A stretch of DNA of 46,688 nucleotides from an uncultured Hyphomicrobiales bacterium (GCA_903842455.1 CAIMLX010000128.1:1-46688); one strand, 5' to 3'. Counted from the first letter of the stretch, positions 17,481 to 27,075 are shown. The notes: generated from the sequence alone by a model not told the origin. Program-made: numbers and translations.

Positions 17481-18899
17481 ATGAGCGCAACGCCGTTCGA
17501 CGAAATGCATAATGCGGATGGGTCGGTCCGCGAGCCTTACCTTATTCTGGAAGAATGGCTGAAGGAGCAGCCGCCTCAAGCCTTGAGCCTGATGTCGAAC
17601 GACGCCGAGAGCCTGTTCAGGCGCCTTGGCATCACCTTCGCCGTCTATGGCAGCAACGAGGGCAGCGAGAAGCTGATCCCGTTCGACATCATTCCGCGGA
17701 TCGTTTCGGCGATCGAGTGGCGGAAGCTGTCGAAGGGTATCGAGCAGCGGGTGCGGGCGCTCAACGCCTTCCTGCATGACATTTACCACCGGCAGGAAAT
17801 CCTGAAGGCGGGGCGGGTGCCGGAAAAACTGATCCTCAACAACTCGGCGTTCTGTCCCGAGATGATGGGGCTGGACCCGGCACGCGGGGTGTATTCGCAC
17901 ATTATCGGCGTCGACATGGTTCGCGTCGGGCCGGACGACTGGTATGTGCTCGAGGACAACCTGCGCACGCCGTCGGGCGTGAGCTACATGCTCGAAAACC
18001 GCGAGGCGATGCTGCAACTGGCGCCGGAGCTGTTCCAGCGCTACAAGGTGGCTTCGGTCGAGACCTACCCCGAGACGTTGCGGCGGACGATGGAATCGGT
18101 GGCGCCAGCGGGCGTCAACGGCGCGCCGAACCTCGTGGTGCTGACGCCGGGCATCCACAACTCGGCCTATTTCGAGCACTCGTTCCTCGCCGACCAGATG
18201 GGGGCGGAGCTCTGCGAAGGGCAGGACCTGTTCGTCGAAAACGGCAAGGTCTACATGCGGACTACCACGGGACCTGAGCGGGTGGACGTGATCTACCGCC
18301 GGATCGACGACGATTTTCTCGACCCCCTCACCTTCCGTCCGGATTCGATGCTGGGCGTACCGGGGCTGTTCGATGCCTATCGCGCCGGCACCGTCACGCT
18401 GGTGAACGCGCCGGGTACCGGCATCGCCGACGACAAGGCGGTCTACACCTACGTGCCGGAGATCATCGAGTTCTACCTCGGTGAGAAGGCACTGCTGAAG
18501 AACGTGCCGACGTACAATTGCACCGACCTCGACCAGCGGGCCTATGTGCTCGAACACCTGCAGGAACTGGTGGTGAAGGAAGTGCACGGCTCGGGCGGCT
18601 ACGGCATGATGGTGGGGCCGGCCTCCACCAAGGCGATGCGGGAGGAGTTCCGCCGCAAGATCCTGGCGCGGCCGGACAACTATATCGTGCAGCCGACGCT
18701 GGCACTTTCGACGTGCCCGACCTTCGTCGACCGGGGGATTGCGCCACGGCACGTTGACCTCAGGCCTTACGTGCTGGTGGGCGACGATATCCGCATCACG
18801 CCGGGTGGACTGACCCGCGTGGCGCTGAAGAAGGGATCGCTGGTGGTGAACTCGTCGCAGGGCGGCGGGACGAAGGATACGTGGGTGCTGGAGGAATGA
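17481..18899 (+). CDS. Circularly permuted ATP-grasp protein (DUF404/DUF407)
   Basis: A 472-residue protein of the COG2308 family, a predicted ATP-grasp amide ligase with permuted domains. Recognisable family blocks are AVYGSNEGSEKLIPFDIIPR, LNAFLHDIYHRQEIL, WYVLEDNLRTPSGVSYMLENR, VVKEVHGSGGYGMMVGP and RHVDLRPYVL near the end. Comparative genomics links this family with alpha-E and transglutaminase-like genes, predicting a peptide-forming or peptide-modifying system of unknown product; no reaction has been shown that I know of. GGGAG stands five bases before the ATG. It is first in the cluster; a short palindromic repeat separates it from the alpha-E gene. Confidence 0.93.
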   Translation: MSATPFDEMHNADGSVREPYLILEEWLKEQPPQALSLMSNDAESLFRRLGITFAVYGSNEGSEKLIPFDIIPRIVSAIEWRKLSKGIEQRVRALNAFLHDIYHRQEILKAGRVPEKLILNNSAFCPEMMGLDPARGVYSHIIGVDMVRVGPDDWYVLEDNLRTPSGVSYMLENREAMLQLAPELFQRYKVASVETYPETLRRTMESVAPAGVNGAPNLVVLTPGIHNSAYFEHSFLADQMGAELCEGQDLFVENGKVYMRTTTGPERVDVIYRRIDDDFLDPLTFRPDSMLGVPGLFDAYRAGTVTLVNAPGTGIADDKAVYTYVPEIIEFYLGEKALLKNVPTYNCTDLDQRAYVLEHLQELVVKEVHGSGGYGMMVGPASTKAMREEFRRKILARPDNYIVQPTLALSTCPTFVDRGIAPRHVDLRPYVLVGDDIRITPGGLTRVALKKGSLVVNSSQGGGTKDTWVLEE

Positions 18900-18923
18900 G
18901 GATGGATCAGAGCGCGTTTCCGA

Positions 18924-18968
18924 CCCCTCATCCGCCCTTCGGGCACCTTCTCCCACAAGGGGAGAAGG
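18924..18968. repeat. Short palindromic repeat between ATP-grasp and alpha-E genes
   Basis: CCCCTCATCCG followed by CCTTCTCCC-acaag-GGGAGAAGG (18946-18968). The same string order and the same 9-bp stem occur at 4433-4487. It is an insertion of a dispersed repeat inside a conserved operon and may modulate the transcript. Confidence 0.65.
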
Positions 18969-19004
18969 CCATGTTGCGCGGTGGTGCCTTGCGGGAGACC
19001 GGCC

Positions 19005-19949
19005 ATGCTCGGTAGGACCGCGCAGAACCTGTTCTGGCTCAGCCGCTATATCGAGCGGGCGGAGAACATGGCCCGGATGTTCGAGGTGGGCTATCGCATG
19101 AGCCTGACCTCGCGGCGCGAGGGATCGGCCTCGGAACACCTGATCTCGATGATGCAGGCGGCCGAAGTCGATGAGGGGTTCAACCTCAAGTACAAGCAGG
19201 CCGACGTGAATGCGGTGGCGCATTACATGCTGTTCGACGAGGAGAACTACTCCTCGGTGCGATCGTGCCTGCTGGCTGCAAGGACCAATGCGCGATCGGT
19301 GCGCACCGCCCTGACCCTCGACATGTGGGAGTCGATCAACTCGGCCTGGCTGGAGTTTTCCGCCATCCGGCCGCGCGACGTGAACGGGGCGAAGCTGCAG
19401 GAACTGCTTGGGTGGATCAAGCAGGTGAGCCATCGCTACCGCGGCGCGCTGCTTTCGACCTTCCTGCGGGATTCCGGCTATGCGTTCAGCCAGCTGGGCA
19501 ATTTCGTCGAGCGGGCCGACAACACGGCGCGCATTCTCGACATGAAGTACTACGTGCTGCTGCCGCGGGCCTCGCTCGTCGGCAGCGATGTAGATGTGGC
19601 GCAGTGGACGATGATCCTGCGCGCGGCGTCGGCGCATCGCAGCTACCGGCACGTCTACCATGACCGCTACAAGGCCTGGAACATTGCCGACTACCTGATC
19701 CTTCGCTCCGAAATGCCGCGGTCGCTGAGTTTCTGCGTCGACTGGATCAACCGGACGATCGACATGCTCGAGGACATTTACGGGACCCGCACAAAGGGGC
19801 ACGACGCGGCGGATTCGGTGACGGCACTGCTCGCCGATGCTACGGTGGACCGCATCTTCGAGTATGGGCTGCACGAGTTCCTGACGGAATTCATCCACCG
19901 CAACAACCAGATCACCGAAGCGCTGGCCGAAAGCTACAATTTCTACTGA
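19005..19949 (+). CDS. Alpha-E domain protein (DUF403)
   Basis: A 314-residue all-alpha protein of the COG2307 family. It starts MLGRTAQNLFWLSRYIERAENMAR, the hallmark N-terminus, and repeats the pattern later with FSQLGNFVERADNTARILDMKYY. The family is of unknown biochemistry and nearly always neighbours the permuted ATP-grasp protein. ATG 19005 is preferred to the upstream GTG because GGGAG precedes it and the family begins there. The stop overlaps the start of the next gene (TGATG). Confidence 0.92.
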   Translation: MLGRTAQNLFWLSRYIERAENMARMFEVGYRMSLTSRREGSASEHLISMMQAAEVDEGFNLKYKQADVNAVAHYMLFDEENYSSVRSCLLAARTNARSVRTALTLDMWESINSAWLEFSAIRPRDVNGAKLQELLGWIKQVSHRYRGALLSTFLRDSGYAFSQLGNFVERADNTARILDMKYYVLLPRASLVGSDVDVAQWTMILRAASAHRSYRHVYHDRYKAWNIADYLILRSEMPRSLSFCVDWINRTIDMLEDIYGTRTKGHDAADSVTALLADATVDRIFEYGLHEFLTEFIHRNNQITEALAESYNFY

Positions 19950-20755
19950 TGCTGATCACCATACGCCACAAGCTGAGCCTGACGCTGGGACCGGGGATTG
20001 TCCGGAGCGTGCAGCACGTGCTGCTGACGCCGCAGGCCGGACCGGCGCAGACGGTTCGCGAGTGGGCGATCGATATGCCGGGGTTTGCCGATGCGGCGAG
20101 CTTTCTCGACGGGTTCGGCAACCGGGCGCAGCTGGTGAGCCAGCACCGGCCGGAAGCGGAGCTCGTGGTATCGGTATCGGGCGTGGTGGAAACGATCGAC
20201 CGCAACGGGGTGATCGGCCGGGTAGCCGGCGAGCCGCCACCGACGCTCTACCGCCGGCCATCGCCCTTGGCCAAGGCTGCAGGCGCGATTACCTCGAAAT
20301 TCAGGTCCGGGCCGAAGGGCGGCCAGGGCCGCATCGCGCTGCTGCACGACCTGATGGCGCGGGTCGAAGAAGTGGTCGGCGGGACGCCACAGCAGACGCA
20401 GAGCCAGTCGCAGGGTGGCCAATCGCAGAGCCAATCGCAGGGTGAAGCGGTGACAGCGGCAGCCGCGGCGGATTTCGCCCATGCGTTCATCGGCGCGGCA
20501 CGCGGGCTGGAGATTCCGGCGCGCTATGTGACTGGCTACGTGGCCGAGCATGGCGAGGACGCCTACTGGCATGCCTGGGCCGAGGCCTGGGACGAAGGGC
20601 TGGGCTGGATCGGGTTCGACCCGACGCTCGGCTATTGCCCGACGGACAAGCATGTGCGGGTGGCGGTGGGGCTCGATGCCGGGAGCGTGCCGCCGGTGCG
20701 GAGCGTGCCGGTGATTGCGGCGCCGGTGGTGGAACTGACGGTCGCGGGGCAGTAG
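19949..20755 (+). CDS. Transglutaminase-like protein lacking the catalytic Cys
   Basis: A 268-residue protein with an N-terminal Bact_transglu_N beta domain (residues about 1-95) and a C-terminal transglutaminase-like core. In the core the usual GVCQDFAH reads AAAADFAH, so the nucleophilic Cys is replaced by Ala, while the His (YWHAWAEAW) and Asp (WIGFDPTLGY) positions remain. The end VAVGLDAGSVPPVRSV keeps the family pattern. Between the domains is a Gln/Ser-rich stretch, QSQSQGGQSQSQSQGE, coded by an imperfect CAGAGCCAGTCG-type repeat. It is translationally coupled to the alpha-E gene. It should be non-proteolytic, perhaps a binding subunit of the ATP-grasp/alpha-E system. This assumes no sequencing error at codons near 20455-20470. 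Confidence 0.88.
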   Translation: MLITIRHKLSLTLGPGIVRSVQHVLLTPQAGPAQTVREWAIDMPGFADAASFLDGFGNRAQLVSQHRPEAELVVSVSGVVETIDRNGVIGRVAGEPPPTLYRRPSPLAKAAGAITSKFRSGPKGGQGRIALLHDLMARVEEVVGGTPQQTQSQSQGGQSQSQSQGEAVTAAAAADFAHAFIGAARGLEIPARYVTGYVAEHGEDAYWHAWAEAWDEGLGWIGFDPTLGYCPTDKHVRVAVGLDAGSVPPVRSVPVIAAPVVELTVAGQ

Positions 20756-20764
20756 GCTGTCGGG

Positions 20765-20935
20765 ATGCAACATATGCTGACCGGCATCGGAGGCGCGCTA
20801 GCGATCGCAACGGCGTTCGCGATCTGGATCCGGCCGATCAGCCCGTTCGTCTTCATGATCTCGACGATCGGACTCTCCGTAGTCCTTACGGCAGCATCGA
20901 TTGTGCTCCACGTATTCCTCAACGGGCTTGAATAA
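20765..20935 (+). CDS. Small membrane protein (56 aa)
   Basis: ATG at 20765 opens a 56-residue frame ending TAA at 20935. It encodes two hydrophobic segments (LTGIGGALAIATAFAIWI and FVFMISTIGLSVVLTAASIV) separated by RPISP, a plausible two-helix inner-membrane protein. It starts nine bases after the transglutaminase-like stop and may belong to that operon. The RBS is weak and no family is recognised, so this is a tentative gene. Confidence 0.45.
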   Translation: MQHMLTGIGGALAIATAFAIWIRPISPFVFMISTIGLSVVLTAASIVLHVFLNGLE

Positions 20936-20955
20936 GCACGCCAGGAACCCGGACC

Positions 20956-21891
20956 CTATAGTCCCAGCAGATACAGCCAGATACTCACCGTCACTACGCT
21001 CAGCACCGTCGAGATGAGGATGGTGTTGGTGGCGACGTTGACGCTGCGGTTGTAGTAGGTGGCGAAGACGAAGGCGTTGATGCCGGTGGGCATGGCGGCG
21101 AGCAGGACGCCGTAGCGCAGAACCTCGTGATCGACGTGGAAGACGTAGACCATGAGGAGGTAGGCGATGATCGGCTGCACCAGCAACTTGAGCAGCGACA
21201 TGGCGAGCGACTGGGCCCAGCTATCGGACAGGCGGTATTCGTTGAGCGCGCCGCCGAGGCCGAACAGGGCGGCGGGAGTCACGGCCGCGGCCATCATCGT
21301 GACAAAGGCGTTCACGGGCTCGATGAGGCCGATATCGAGGAGGTTCACCGCGACGCCGAGAGCGATGCCCCAGAGCAGCGGGTTGGCGATGATGCGCTGG
21401 AAGGCCACCCACAGCGTCTTGTGCAGCGGCGCACCGTCGCGGCGGGCGAACTCCATCACCAGCATGCCCAGCGTGATCAGCATGGAGGCGTGGAAGGCGA
21501 TGATGGAGAACGCCGTCACCAGCGCATCGTCGCCATAGGCACGCTGCAGGATGGGGATACCGATCAGCACCGTGTTGGTGAAGGTGCCCGAAAAGCCAGA
21601 GGCGACGCTTTCGCCCGGGCGGTCCTTGAACAGGTGTTGCGAAATCAGGATCCCGGACGCAAACACCACGAGCGCACCGGCGTAGAACGAGCCGATGACC
21701 GACCAGTTGAAGGTGGTCGAGAAATCGGACGTCGCCATGGCGTAGAACAACAGGCAGGGCGTCGCGAAATTGTTCACGAACATCACGAGGCCGCGGACGC
21801 CTTCGGAGGGGAACAGGCGGAAGCGGACGGCCGAATAGCCGAGCACCATCAGCGCGAAGACCGGCAGGATGACGTTGACGATGGCGAGCAT
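20956..21891 (-). CDS. AEC family transporter (auxin efflux carrier type)
   Basis: A 311-residue integral membrane protein with about ten helices. It begins MLAIVNVILPVFALMVLGYSA, the usual AEC/MdcF-like start, with VMFVNNFATPCLLFYAMA in helix 2, SGTFTNTVLIGIPI in the middle and PTGINAFVFATYYNR in the C-terminal half, which match conserved Asn/Pro-containing regions of the family. Members export or import organic acids such as malate or malonate. Substrate cannot be inferred. Its 3' end faces the small protein at 20765-20935. Confidence 0.9.
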   Translation of the reverse strand: MLAIVNVILPVFALMVLGYSAVRFRLFPSEGVRGLVMFVNNFATPCLLFYAMATSDFSTTFNWSVIGSFYAGALVVFASGILISQHLFKDRPGESVASGFSGTFTNTVLIGIPILQRAYGDDALVTAFSIIAFHASMLITLGMLVMEFARRDGAPLHKTLWVAFQRIIANPLLWGIALGVAVNLLDIGLIEPVNAFVTMMAAAVTPAALFGLGGALNEYRLSDSWAQSLAMSLLKLLVQPIIAYLLMVYVFHVDHEVLRYGVLLAAMPTGINAFVFATYYNRSVNVATNTILISTVLSVVTVSIWLYLLGL

Positions 21892-22085
21892 GGCGAACCG
21901 GCAGAGGGTTTAGGCGCCTAGTGCACCTCAAGCGCGCGCCGGTCAATGGCGGCGCATCTCAGCCTTTCGCCAGCGGGGCGGCAAGGGGGTGCCCCGGTGG
22001 TCGTGGCCGGGACAATATGACGTTGATCCGGCGGGGGTTTGTCTCCTAGATCAGCGGCAGTGCTTTTGTTCGAGACCCCGCCGAA

Positions 22086-23600
22086 ATGACCAGTGCAGCA
22101 GTGCCCTACGATGTGTTCGTCATCGGCGGGGGCGTCAACGGAACGGGGGTCGCCCGCGATGCGGCGGGGCGCGGCTATGCGGTGATGCTGGCCGAGATGC
22201 ACGACCTTGCCTCGGGCACCTCGTCGGCGGCGACCAAGCTGGTGCATGGGGGCCTGCGCTACCTCGAGCACTACGAGTTCCGCTTGGTGCATGAGGCGCT
22301 GGCGGAGCGCGAGGTGCTGTGGGCTTCGGCGCCGCACATCATCTGGCCGCTGCGCTTCGTGCTGCCCTACGAGAAGGGACAGCGGCCGGCGTGGCTGCTG
22401 CGCGCCGGGCTGTTCCTCTACGACAATCTCGGCGGGCGGAAGCTGCTGCCAGCGACGAAGACGCTCGACCTGCGCAAGGATGTAGCGGGGAAGCCGCTGA
22501 AGCCGGGATACACGATCGGGTTCGAATACTCGGATGGCTGGGTGGACGATGCGCGCCTAGTGGCGCTCAACGCCCGCGATGCGGCCGACAAGGGCGCGCG
22601 GGTGGTGACGCAGACCAAGGTGGTCTCGGCGCGGCGCAACGGCGGGCTCTGGCAGATCGAGTTGGCCGGGCCTGACGGGCGGGAGACAGTGTCGGCCAGG
22701 ATGCTGGTGAATGCCGGCGGGCCGTGGGTCGATACGGTGATCCGCGAGACAGTGGGCCGGAACGACGCGCACAACGTGCGGATGGTGAAGGGCAGCCACA
22801 TCGTGGTGAAGAAGATGTTCGACCACGACCGCTGCTATTTCTTCCAGAACGCCGACGGGCGGATCTTCTTCGCTATCCCTTACGAGGGGGATTTCACCCT
22901 GATCGGCACGACCGACCAGGACTATTCCGGCGATCCGCGCGACGTGCAGATCTCCGACGAGGAGACGGACTACCTGCTCGCGGCCACCAACGAGTATTTT
23001 GCCAAGCCGATCACCCGCGACGATATCATGTGGACCTATTCGGGGGTGCGGCCGCTGTTCGACGACGGCGCGACGGCGGCGCAGGAGGCGACGCGCGACT
23101 ATGTGCTGCAGGTGGACGGCGAAGGGGATGGTCCGCTGCTCAACATCTTCGGCGGCAAGCTGACGACACACCGGCGGTTGAGCGAGCAGGCGGTCGACAA
23201 GATCGAGACGCTGATCGGCGCCAAGGGCGCGCGCTGGACCAAGACCGGTCGCCTGCCGGGCGGGACATTCCCTGCCACGGGGTTCGAGGCGCTGGTGCGG
23301 GCACACACGGCGAGCTATCCGCGGCTCGACGGCGGGCTGGTACGGCGGCTGACGCGGGCCTATGGGACGCTGATGCCGGCGGTGGTGGCGGGCGCGACCA
23401 CGATGGAAGAGCTGGGGCAGCATTTCGGCTCGAACCTCTATGCCCGCGAGGTCGACTACCTGATCGGGCGCGAGTGGGCGCGGACGGCCGAGGATGTGCT
23501 GTGGCGGCGCAGCAAGCTGGGACTGCGCGTTGGCGCGGAAGACAAGGCAAGCCTGGCGCGCTACATGGAGGAAAAAACGAGGGGGATCGAACTGGCATGA
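22086..23600 (+). CDS. glpD: Glycerol-3-phosphate dehydrogenase (aerobic, FAD)
   Basis: A 504-residue FAD enzyme that oxidises glycerol-3-phosphate to dihydroxyacetone phosphate and passes electrons to quinone at the inner membrane. Rossmann FAD motif [23 protein letters not shown], then [25 protein letters not shown], typical of Glp[18 protein letters not shown] and [17 protein letters not shown]; a C-terminal helical cap follows. Stop and glpK start overlap (ATGA). No glpF or glpR is adjacent, so uptake and control must be elsewhere. Confidence 0.96.
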   Translation: MTSAAVPYDVFVIGGGVNGTGVARDAAGRGYAVMLAEMHDLASGTSSAATKLVHGGLRYLEHYEFRLVHEALAEREVLWASAPHIIWPLRFVLPYEKGQRPAWLLRAGLFLYDNLGGRKLLPATKTLDLRKDVAGKPLKPGYTIGFEYSDGWVDDARLVALNARDAADKGARVVTQTKVVSARRNGGLWQIELAGPDGRETVSARMLVNAGGPWVDTVIRETVGRNDAHNVRMVKGSHIVVKKMFDHDRCYFFQNADGRIFFAIPYEGDFTLIGTTDQDYSGDPRDVQISDEETDYLLAATNEYFAKPITRDDIMWTYSGVRPLFDDGATAAQEATRDYVLQVDGEGDGPLLNIFGGKLTTHRRLSEQAVDKIETLIGAKGARWTKTGRLPGGTFPATGFEALVRAHTASYPRLDGGLVRRLTRAYGTLMPAVVAGATTMEELGQHFGSNLYAREVDYLIGREWARTAEDVLWRRSKLGLRVGAEDKASLARYMEEKTRGIELA

Positions 23601-25090
23601 GCGGCAATATTCTGGCCATCGACCAGGGGACAACGTCGAGCCGGGCCATCGTCTTCAACGATCGGCAGCAGATCGCCGGCATCGGCAAGATGGAGTTTAC
23701 CCAGCACTTTCCGCAGGATGGCTGGGTCGAGCATGTGCCCGAGGAAATCTGGGCGACGTGCATCTGGTCGGCGAAGACCGCGCTGAAGCAGGCGAAGCTC
23801 AAGGCCGAGGATATCGCGGCGATCGGCATCACCAACCAGCGCGAGACGACGATCGTGTGGGACCGGGCAACCGGCAAGGCGATCCACAATGCCATCGTCT
23901 GGCAGGACCGGCGCACCCACAAGGCCTGCGAGAAGCTGAAGGCGCAGGGACACGAGCCAGGGATCAACAAGAAGACCGGGCTGCTGCTCGACCCGTACTT
24001 TTCGGCGACGAAGCTGGCGTGGATACTCGACACCGTGCCGGGAGCCCGGAAGCGGGCGGAGAAGGGTGAGCTCGCCTTCGGCACGGTGGACAGCTACCTG
24101 ATCTGGCGGCTGACGGGCGGCAAGTCGCACGCCACCGACGTGACCAATGCGTGCCGCACGCTGCTCTACAATATCCGGACCAACGCCTGGGACGACGAGT
24201 TGCTGGCGCTGTTCCGCATCCCACGCCCCATCCTGCCGGAAGTGAAGGACAATGCGGCCGATTTCGGCACGACCGACCCCGATGTGCTGGGGGCGGCGAT
24301 CCCGATCTACGGGTCGGCGGGCGACCAGCAGGCAGCAACGATCGGGCAGGCCTGCTTTGCGCCGGGCATGCTGAAATCGACCTATGGCACGGGGTGTTTC
24401 GCGCTGCTGAACACCGGCAAGGACCTGGTGCGCTCGAAGAACCGGCTGCTGACGACGATCGCCTACCGGATCGACGGCGAGACGACGTATGCGCTCGAGG
24501 GCGCCATCTTCATCGCCGGGGCCTCGGTGCAGTGGATGCGCGACATGCTCGGGCTGTTCGAGAAATCGACCGATGCCGGCGCGCTCGCGGCCAAGGCCGA
24601 CCCGACGCAGAATGTCTATCTCGTGCCGGCGTTCGTCGGGCTGGGGGCGCCGTGGTGGGATGCGGAGGCGCGCGCCTCGATCACCGGGCTGACGCGCGGA
24701 TCGGGACCGGCGGAGTTTGCCCGGGCGGCGCTCGAATCCGTCAGTTACCAGACGCGCGACCTGATCGATGCGATGCGCAAGGACTGGAAGGGCGCGACTG
24801 ACACGGTGCTGCGGGTGGATGGCGGCATGGTGGGTTCGGACTGGACGATGCAGTTCCTCGCCGACATGCTCGATACGCCGGTCGACCGGCCGACGATCAT
24901 GGAGACGACGGCGCTGGGGGCGGCGTGGCTCGCGGGCTACAAGGCCGGGGTCTGGCCCGACATGGCAGGGTTCGCGGAGCGCTGGGCGCTCGACCGGCAG
25001 TTCAACCCGCGCATGGACGAGGCGACCCGCAAGCGCAAGCTCAAAGGCTGGCGCGAAGCGGTGAAGCGCACGCTGAGCGACGCCGTCTAG
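23597..25090 (+). CDS. glpK: Glycerol kinase
   Basis: A 497-residue FGGY-family kinase phosphorylating glycerol with ATP. The N-terminus [43 protein letters not shown], and the C-terminal [31 protein letters not shown]-type region and [16 protein letters not shown] all match GlpK. It is translationally coupled to glpD, so the two steps from glycerol to dihydroxyacetone phosphate are co-expressed. Nothing unusual seen. Confidence 0.96.
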   Translation: MSGNILAIDQGTTSSRAIVFNDRQQIAGIGKMEFTQHFPQDGWVEHVPEEIWATCIWSAKTALKQAKLKAEDIAAIGITNQRETTIVWDRATGKAIHNAIVWQDRRTHKACEKLKAQGHEPGINKKTGLLLDPYFSATKLAWILDTVPGARKRAEKGELAFGTVDSYLIWRLTGGKSHATDVTNACRTLLYNIRTNAWDDELLALFRIPRPILPEVKDNAADFGTTDPDVLGAAIPIYGSAGDQQAATIGQACFAPGMLKSTYGTGCFALLNTGKDLVRSKNRLLTTIAYRIDGETTYALEGAIFIAGASVQWMRDMLGLFEKSTDAGALAAKADPTQNVYLVPAFVGLGAPWWDAEARASITGLTRGSGPAEFARAALESVSYQTRDLIDAMRKDWKGATDTVLRVDGGMVGSDWTMQFLADMLDTPVDRPTIMETTALGAAWLAGYKAGVWPDMAGFAERWALDRQFNPRMDEATRKRKLKGWREAVKRTLSDAV

Positions 25091-25093
25091 GCG

Positions 25094-25597
25094 CTAGCGC
25101 CAGGCCTCGAACGGGCCGCCGGCAACGAAGGCCCAGTAGGTGCCGTAGCGCGACTTGCGGTCCGGCGAGACCCTCGCGACCGCGAGACCGAACTCGACGA
25201 AACGGGTGGAGAGCAGCGTGTTGCGGTGGCCGGGCGAGTTGAGCCAGCCTTCTATCGCCTGCTCCAGCGTCTTCTGGCCACCAGCGACGTTCTCGCCCAC
25301 GGCGCCATCGTAGCCGGCGGAACTGACGCGCTGGCGCAGCGTGACGCCGAGGTCGTGGCTCAACTGATCCTTCGACGCCATCAGGTTGGCCTGCGAGCGG
25401 GCGGCAGCCTCGAGGTTTGCATTATAGCGCAGAGGCGGCACGCCGTTGCGTTGCCGGGTGCCGTTGATGGCAGCCAGGATGGCGGCGCGTGTCAGAACGG
25501 TCGGGTTGGTGGCGCCGGGCGGTGGCGGGATGGTGGCGCTGCAACCGGCGAGAAAGGCACTCCCGAGGATGAGCAGGCTGCGGCGAGACAGAGACAT
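25094..25597 (-). CDS. CAP-domain (SCP/PR1) lipoprotein
   Basis: A 167-residue exported protein. The N-terminus MSLSRRSLLILGSAFLAGCSAT has twin Arg/Ser, a hydrophobic core and the lipobox LAGC, so it should be lipidated at that Cys. The rest is a CAP domain: AAINGTRQRNGVPPLRYN, LSHDLGVTLRQRV, GENVAGGQKTLEQAIEGWLNSPGHR and an aromatic C-terminus YGTYWAFVAGG. Bacterial CAP proteins are extracytoplasmic and mostly of unknown role. The RBS before ATG 25597 is poor, but the lipoprotein signal fixes the start. It converges with glpK with three bases between. Confidence 0.85.
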   Translation of the reverse strand: MSLSRRSLLILGSAFLAGCSATIPPPPGATNPTVLTRAAILAAINGTRQRNGVPPLRYNANLEAAARSQANLMASKDQLSHDLGVTLRQRVSSAGYDGAVGENVAGGQKTLEQAIEGWLNSPGHRNTLLSTRFVEFGLAVARVSPDRKSRYGTYWAFVAGGPFEAWR

Positions 25598-25845
25598 AGG
25601 CGAACGTATCCAAGGCCAGGCTGACGCGAATTTGCTCTCAGGAAGGTGTCGGTAGCAAGGTGGCAAACGGGTTGCCTCAGGCGCTTTGCACATCATCGCG
25701 GCAATTGAGTCACAAGCTCGTGGAAGCGCCGGTGAGCACCCACGGCATTTGAATAGAATTAAGCATGAAATTGCATTGCGCTGGCGGGATCGACCGCTCG
25801 CGCGCACCCTTCAGTCACCAACGAGGGCTGAGGGGCTTTCCGGCA

Positions 25846-26004
25846 ATGATCGACTCCGACGTTGCGCGCTTTGACGTGCGCGCCTTGAGCCGCAGCGAAG
25901 AGCGGCAACACCTGAGCTATGCGCGCAACATGCTGATCGCCACGGCGGCAGCGTCACTGTCGATTGTCGGCGCGGGCGCTTTCTTTATCAGCCTCTGGCT
26001 GTAG
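25846..26004 (+). CDS. Small single-pass membrane protein (52 aa)
   Basis: A 52-residue frame with an acidic/basic N-terminus (MIDSDVARFDVRALSRSEERQ) and one C-terminal hydrophobic helix (MLIATAAASLSIVGAGAFFISLWL). The frame is open from ATG 25765; ATG 25846 has GAGGGG upstream. Its end overlaps the convergent WecA/MraY-like gene by 51 bases. No family recognised. Confidence 0.5.
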   Translation: MIDSDVARFDVRALSRSEERQHLSYARNMLIATAAASLSIVGAGAFFISLWL

Positions 26005-27015
26005 CGGCGCCCCTGCCCCGGCCACGATCGCGGCAGGGATCAGGATCGCGTAGGCAATCAGGGCGCAGGCCCAGCCAAGGCCCGGGAGTACGCCGGCCAT
26101 GAAGGCCAGCGGCAGCAGCAGCACGATATCGATGCCGATATAGAGCAGCGTTGCCCGGGCGTGCGAGCCAAGGCGGCGCTGCAGGTGCTGATAAGCATGG
26201 CGCTTGTGGGCCTGCCACACCGGCTCGCGGTTCAGCGCCCGGCGGACCAGCGTGGTCAGGCTGTCGGCGAGGAAGGCGGCGGCGAGGATCAGCCACTGCA
26301 CGAGGCTCAGCCAGCCACTGGTGGTGGTGGCGAGGGCGAAGAAGAACAGCATCAGCCCCAGGTAGGTGCTGCCGGCATCGCCCATGAAGATTTTCGCGGG
26401 CGCCCAGTTCAGCAGCAGGAAGCCGAGGCAGGCGGCGGCGAGCCAGGCCATCCACCAGAACATGCCCTGGGCGAGGATTTCGGGGGTGGCGGACCAGGCG
26501 AGACCGAGGGCCGCCAGCAGCAGGAAGATCGCCTCGGAGGCAGCGAGGCCGTCGATGCCGTCCATGAAGTTGTAGAGGTTGATCCACAGCGCGCCGCCGA
26601 GAACCAGCGCCACGAAGATTGCGGGCCCGGGCAGTGGCACGCCGATCTGGGCTGCGATCGCATCGAGCGGCACGAGGCTGCCAACCGCGCCGGTGATGAC
26701 GATGTGCGCGCCGAGCCGCCACCTGGCCGGAATGGGTTGCCGGTCGTCCCAGTAGCCGAGGACGGCGATCAGCACGCCAGCCATGAGCACGGGCAGGACT
26801 TCGTAAGGGTAGGACCAGGCGAGCAGCAGGCCCGCCAGGCTCGTGGCGGCGACGATGCCGACGCCGCCGCCAGATGGGGTGGGGATGGCGTGCGAGGAGC
26901 GTTCGTTGACCTCGGCGAGCAGCCCAAGTGCAGCGGCGCGCCTACGGATGAGAAGCGCCGTTGCGAACGCGACAGCAAGGCAGGCGGCAGCGATGAGGAG
27001 GCCGAAGGTGAGCAT
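25954..27015 (-). CDS. WecA/MraY-like glycosyl-1-phosphate transferase (GT4 phospho-type)
   Basis: A 353-residue polytopic protein of the UDP-sugar:undecaprenyl-phosphate sugar-1-phosphate transferase family, which starts lipid-linked glycan synthesis. Family motifs in order: HAIPTPSGGGVGI, LGYWDDRQPIP (DDR Mg2+/polyprenyl site), NLYNFMDGIDGLA, AKIFMGDAGSTYLG, and the cytoplasmic HKRHAYQHLQRRLGSHA loop. About ten or eleven membrane helices. It differs from MraY in having the WecA/WbpL-like HxxHxxQ loop, so O-antigen, capsule or exopolysaccharide priming is likelier than peptidoglycan. Neighbours do not include other polysaccharide genes. Confidence 0.88.
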   Translation of the reverse strand: MLTFGLLIAAACLAVAFATALLIRRRAAALGLLAEVNERSSHAIPTPSGGGVGIVAATSLAGLLLAWSYPYEVLPVLMAGVLIAVLGYWDDRQPIPARWRLGAHIVITGAVGSLVPLDAIAAQIGVPLPGPAIFVALVLGGALWINLYNFMDGIDGLAASEAIFLLLAALGLAWSATPEILAQGMFWWMAWLAAACLGFLLLNWAPAKIFMGDAGSTYLGLMLFFFALATTTSGWLSLVQWLILAAAFLADSLTTLVRRALNREPVWQAHKRHAYQHLQRRLGSHARATLLYIGIDIVLLLPLAFMAGVLPGLGWACALIAYAILIPAAIVAGAGAPLQPEADKESARADNRQ

Positions 27016-27075
27016 GGGATGGTGTTAGCGGGGCCGATCGAAGCGGGCAAGGACGAGCGCGTTGCGGGGGATCTC

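Noticed and set aside
17424-19898. 824-codon minus-strand frame opposite the ATP-grasp and alpha-E genes
   Set aside because: High-GC antisense frame; the plus-strand genes have clear family motifs and coupled starts.
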